NCBI RefSeq assembly: GCF_000389635.1
Contig: NC_021182.1
Coordinates: 434,001-498,000 of the forward strand
Source: Clostridium pasteurianum BC1
GTDB taxonomy: Bacteria > Bacillota > Clostridia > Clostridiales > Clostridiaceae
Reading direction: 5' to 3'
Length of the DNA: 64,000 nucleotides
This document shows positions 62,467 to 64,000 of this stretch, piece after piece. Each line of letters begins with the position of its first letter. Positions within the stretch are counted from its first letter, which is position 1. A program made the translations under genes and the position numbers. The notes under the pieces were generated by a model. The model was not told the DNA's origin. It did not search any database and worked only from the letters and a program-made list of their open reading frames with translations.

Positions 62467-63117
62467 TTAAGTGTTAGAATTCACATAACTAGTTAATGGC
62501 TTTCCTAGTATTATGCCATCTACTATAAGATTTATATGGTGGTCAATAAGCAACTTTCGCTGTTCTTCAGGAGTATCTTTTTCAACTATCAGCTTTAAGA
62601 TAAGTCCAAAAGTAGAAGTCCATATTATTTGTGCAGTTAGCTCAATTACATTATCCTCAATGTTTTTGTTCATATAAATATCTTTTAAAGATTGATATAG
62701 TATACCTAAAGCTTTTCTTTTTATAGAGGCACCTTTGAAAAGTACTGATGTATGCTCACGTACTCCAGGTGAGTTGTTAAGAAGTATGGTTCTATATTCC
62801 TCAGGCATTTCCAAAGCCAGGTATATATATTTATGTAGGGAATGTCTTATTTTATTTTCAGGAGTATAATTCGAAATTTCAGATGAAGATAAAACATCTA
62901 ATATTTTTTCATAGGATTTTTGCATAATAATATTTATTATTTCTTCTTTATCCTTAAAATAGTGATATATAATTGCTGGGGAGTATTCTATCCTGGCAGC
63001 AATTTTTCTGATAGAAAGATTTTCTAGACCTTCTTTTTCTATAATTTCATTTGCTGCACTGAGAATTAACTCTCTATGCTCATCTTTTTCACGTTCCTTA
63101 CGTTCTTTTGTACCCAT
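62467..63117 (-). CDS. TetR-family regulator
   Basis: 216 residues. The helix-turn-helix is at about residue 28-62 (LENLSIRKIAARIEYSPAIIYHYFKDKEEIINIIM). The N-terminus is a basic arm (TKERKEREKDEHRE). The C-terminal domain contains WTSTFGLILKLIVEKDTPEEQRKLL (TetR_C type). It begins the minus-strand group with the flavodoxin and phosphatidyltransferase genes and probably controls them. AAAAGGAG precedes the ATG. Confidence 0.9.
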   Translation of the reverse strand: MGTKERKEREKDEHRELILSAANEIIEKEGLENLSIRKIAARIEYSPAIIYHYFKDKEEIINIIMQKSYEKILDVLSSSEISNYTPENKIRHSLHKYIYLALEMPEEYRTILLNNSPGVREHTSVLFKGASIKRKALGILYQSLKDIYMNKNIEDNVIELTAQIIWTSTFGLILKLIVEKDTPEEQRKLLIDHHINLIVDGIILGKPLTSYVNSNT

Positions 63118-63140
63118 ATTTACGACTCCTTTTAAACATA

Positions 63141-63155
63141 GTTTAGTTATTAAAC
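63141..63155 (-). promoter_or_regulatory. Palindrome upstream of the TetR gene
   Basis: GTTTAGTTATTAAAC has arms GTTTA/TAAAC around five bases, 24 bases before the ATG. A plausible autoregulatory operator. Confidence 0.45.
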
Positions 63156-63341
63156 ACTGTTGAATAAGAGAGTATCATTTTAGTGTAGTTATGTCAATAC
63201 TAATATGTTAAAGTAAAAATCTATTATTATAGTATTTAATATCAAATTTCCATATAATCAATTATATGTTATTATCTATACATGTCTGAAGTGTGATTAT
63301 TGATGTTCTGTTTATACAGTAATATTTTATGGAGGTGAAGT

Positions 63342-63455
63342 ATGAGAAGAAATATAATTTCTACTCCTTTTGGTTTAGCTTTAGGAAGTTCTTTTTTTGA
63401 TTTAGTGTTTTTTAAAGAAAAAATTGAAATAATTCATGTGTTAAATTTGTTATGA
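63342..63455 (+). CDS. Hypothetical 37-aa peptide
   Basis: ATG with GGAGGTGAAG, then STPFGLALGSSFFDLVFFKEK and a short tail. Hydrophobic centre. It has a very good ribosome binding site but no recognisable family and may be a truncated gene. Confidence 0.45.
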   Translation: MRRNIISTPFGLALGSSFFDLVFFKEKIEIIHVLNLL

Positions 63456-63512
63456 AGCTTTTATTTATAAATTATTAGTTTAGATAAAATTATAAGAGAT
63501 TGGGAGGTAAAT

Positions 63513-64000
63513 ATGAATTTAAATAAAAAACTGATAGTCATAGGAATGGTACTGTTAATAGTGTTATGGACAGGAAACATTATTTATTATGAAAAGCATG
63601 CTATTAAAGAGCCTTTGTTTATAAAACATTACTATGATGTAAACATAAGTGGAGATATCTTTAAATTATACTATGTGCAAAGTATAAATTCAAAAGATAA
63701 GATAATTAATATTGTACTGCCTGAAATAGGACAACAGTATATAAACTTTGCTGAGTATGATATGGGTAATACTAATGGACCATATTATAAATTAAAAGTT
63801 TTAATGATAAATATTAATAATGATAGTAATAATAAAATACCTGATGAATATAAAAATAAGTTTATCACTAAGGCAAAGATAACTTTTTCCAATGGGAAAA
63901 TATTAAATGTAAATTTGGGTAAAATATATCTTTACAGTGATAAAAACAGTAGCGATGATTTGGTGCAGCGTGGTGTTACAGCAACCACGGATAGCAATGG
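63513..64000 (+). CDS. Hypothetical exported or membrane-anchored protein (partial)
   Basis: ATG with GGGAGGTAAAT; runs off the right edge after about 162 codons. An N-terminal hydrophobic segment (KKLIVIGMVLLIVLWTGNIIYYE) is followed by a polar, beta-rich part (KIINIVLPEIGQQYINFAEYD). No family is recognised. Confidence 0.7.
   Translation, partial: MNLNKKLIVIGMVLLIVLWTGNIIYYEKHAIKEPLFIKHYYDVNISGDIFKLYYVQSINSKDKIINIVLPEIGQQYINFAEYDMGNTNGPYYKLKVLMININNDSNNKIPDEYKNKFITKAKITFSNGKILNVNLGKIYLYSDKNSSDDLVQRGVTATTDSN

Noticed and set aside
1-64000. tRNA or rRNA genes
   Set aside because: None recognised on either strand by reading.

Overview
The window looks like part of a low-GC Firmicute chromosome, most likely Clostridium sensu stricto. 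The evidence is strong AT bias, GGAGG-type ribosome binding sites, frequent TTG/GTG starts, T-rich intrinsic terminators, and gene content typical of anaerobes (2-enoate reductase, hemerythrin, a selenium/molybdenum hydroxylase cluster). The genus is inferred from style and family content, not from a database search.

Layout. (1) 1-1.74 kb: 3' part of a group II intron with its reverse transcriptase. (2) 2.2-4.1 kb, minus strand: a SAM-I riboswitch with terminator, then a 72-aa protein and a 48-aa peptide made almost half of Cys and Met; an uncharacterised membrane protein lies upstream. (3) 4.4-17 kb: a purine/N-heterocycle catabolic locus with mocA, yqeB, an N-acyl-D-amino-acid deacylase-like amidohydrolase, ygeY, a dihydropyrimidinase, ssnA, a PreA-like flavoprotein and three xanthine dehydrogenase-type subunits. 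A near-perfect sigma-54 promoter precedes the main operon. (4) 17.4-23.3 kb: membrane glycan genes, namely a polytopic glycosyltransferase-like protein, a GT2, a GT-B-like glycosyltransferase, an LPG-synthase-type flippase-like protein and a convergent UDP-glucose dehydrogenase. (5) 23.3-36 kb: a sulfur and one-carbon flavoured accessory stretch (serine acetyltransferase, YxjG-type methionine synthase with a LysR gene broken by an in-frame TGA, a metE remnant, a MetF-like protein), small regulators and a hemerythrin. (6) 36-41.9 kb: an M50-like membrane protein, a cystine-type ABC importer (tcyABC) and PadR and HxlR regulators. (7) 42.4-44 kb: an IS110-family element with a candidate bridge RNA. 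(8) 44-64 kb: nitroreductase, 2-enoate reductase, a TetR/MMPL exporter pair, a decayed HD hydrolase under a consensus SOS box, several methyltransferases, acetyltransferases and hydrolases, and a TetR/flavodoxin/phosphatidyltransferase operon.

The most unusual item is a dispersed structured repeat: seven full copies (A-E, G, H) and three half-copies between 2.9 and 36 kb, in both orientations. All share an invariant outer stem (TTATCC/GGATAA) and internal loop, while the next stem changes by compensation between copies. Four copies sit in sense 26-75 bases upstream of a start codon; three carry a variable apical module, in two of them and one other copy a tandem ~50-base hairpin unit. I do not recognise it as a known riboswitch or IS end. 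The second is the Cys/Met-rich peptide, whose locus lies downstream of the SAM riboswitch.

Decay is common: remnants of nagB, metE, a chemotaxis receptor, an HD hydrolase and a LysR gene indicate a region with high turnover. Sulfur themes recur (SAM riboswitch, cysE, metE/metF relatives, cystine importer, Cys/Met peptide).
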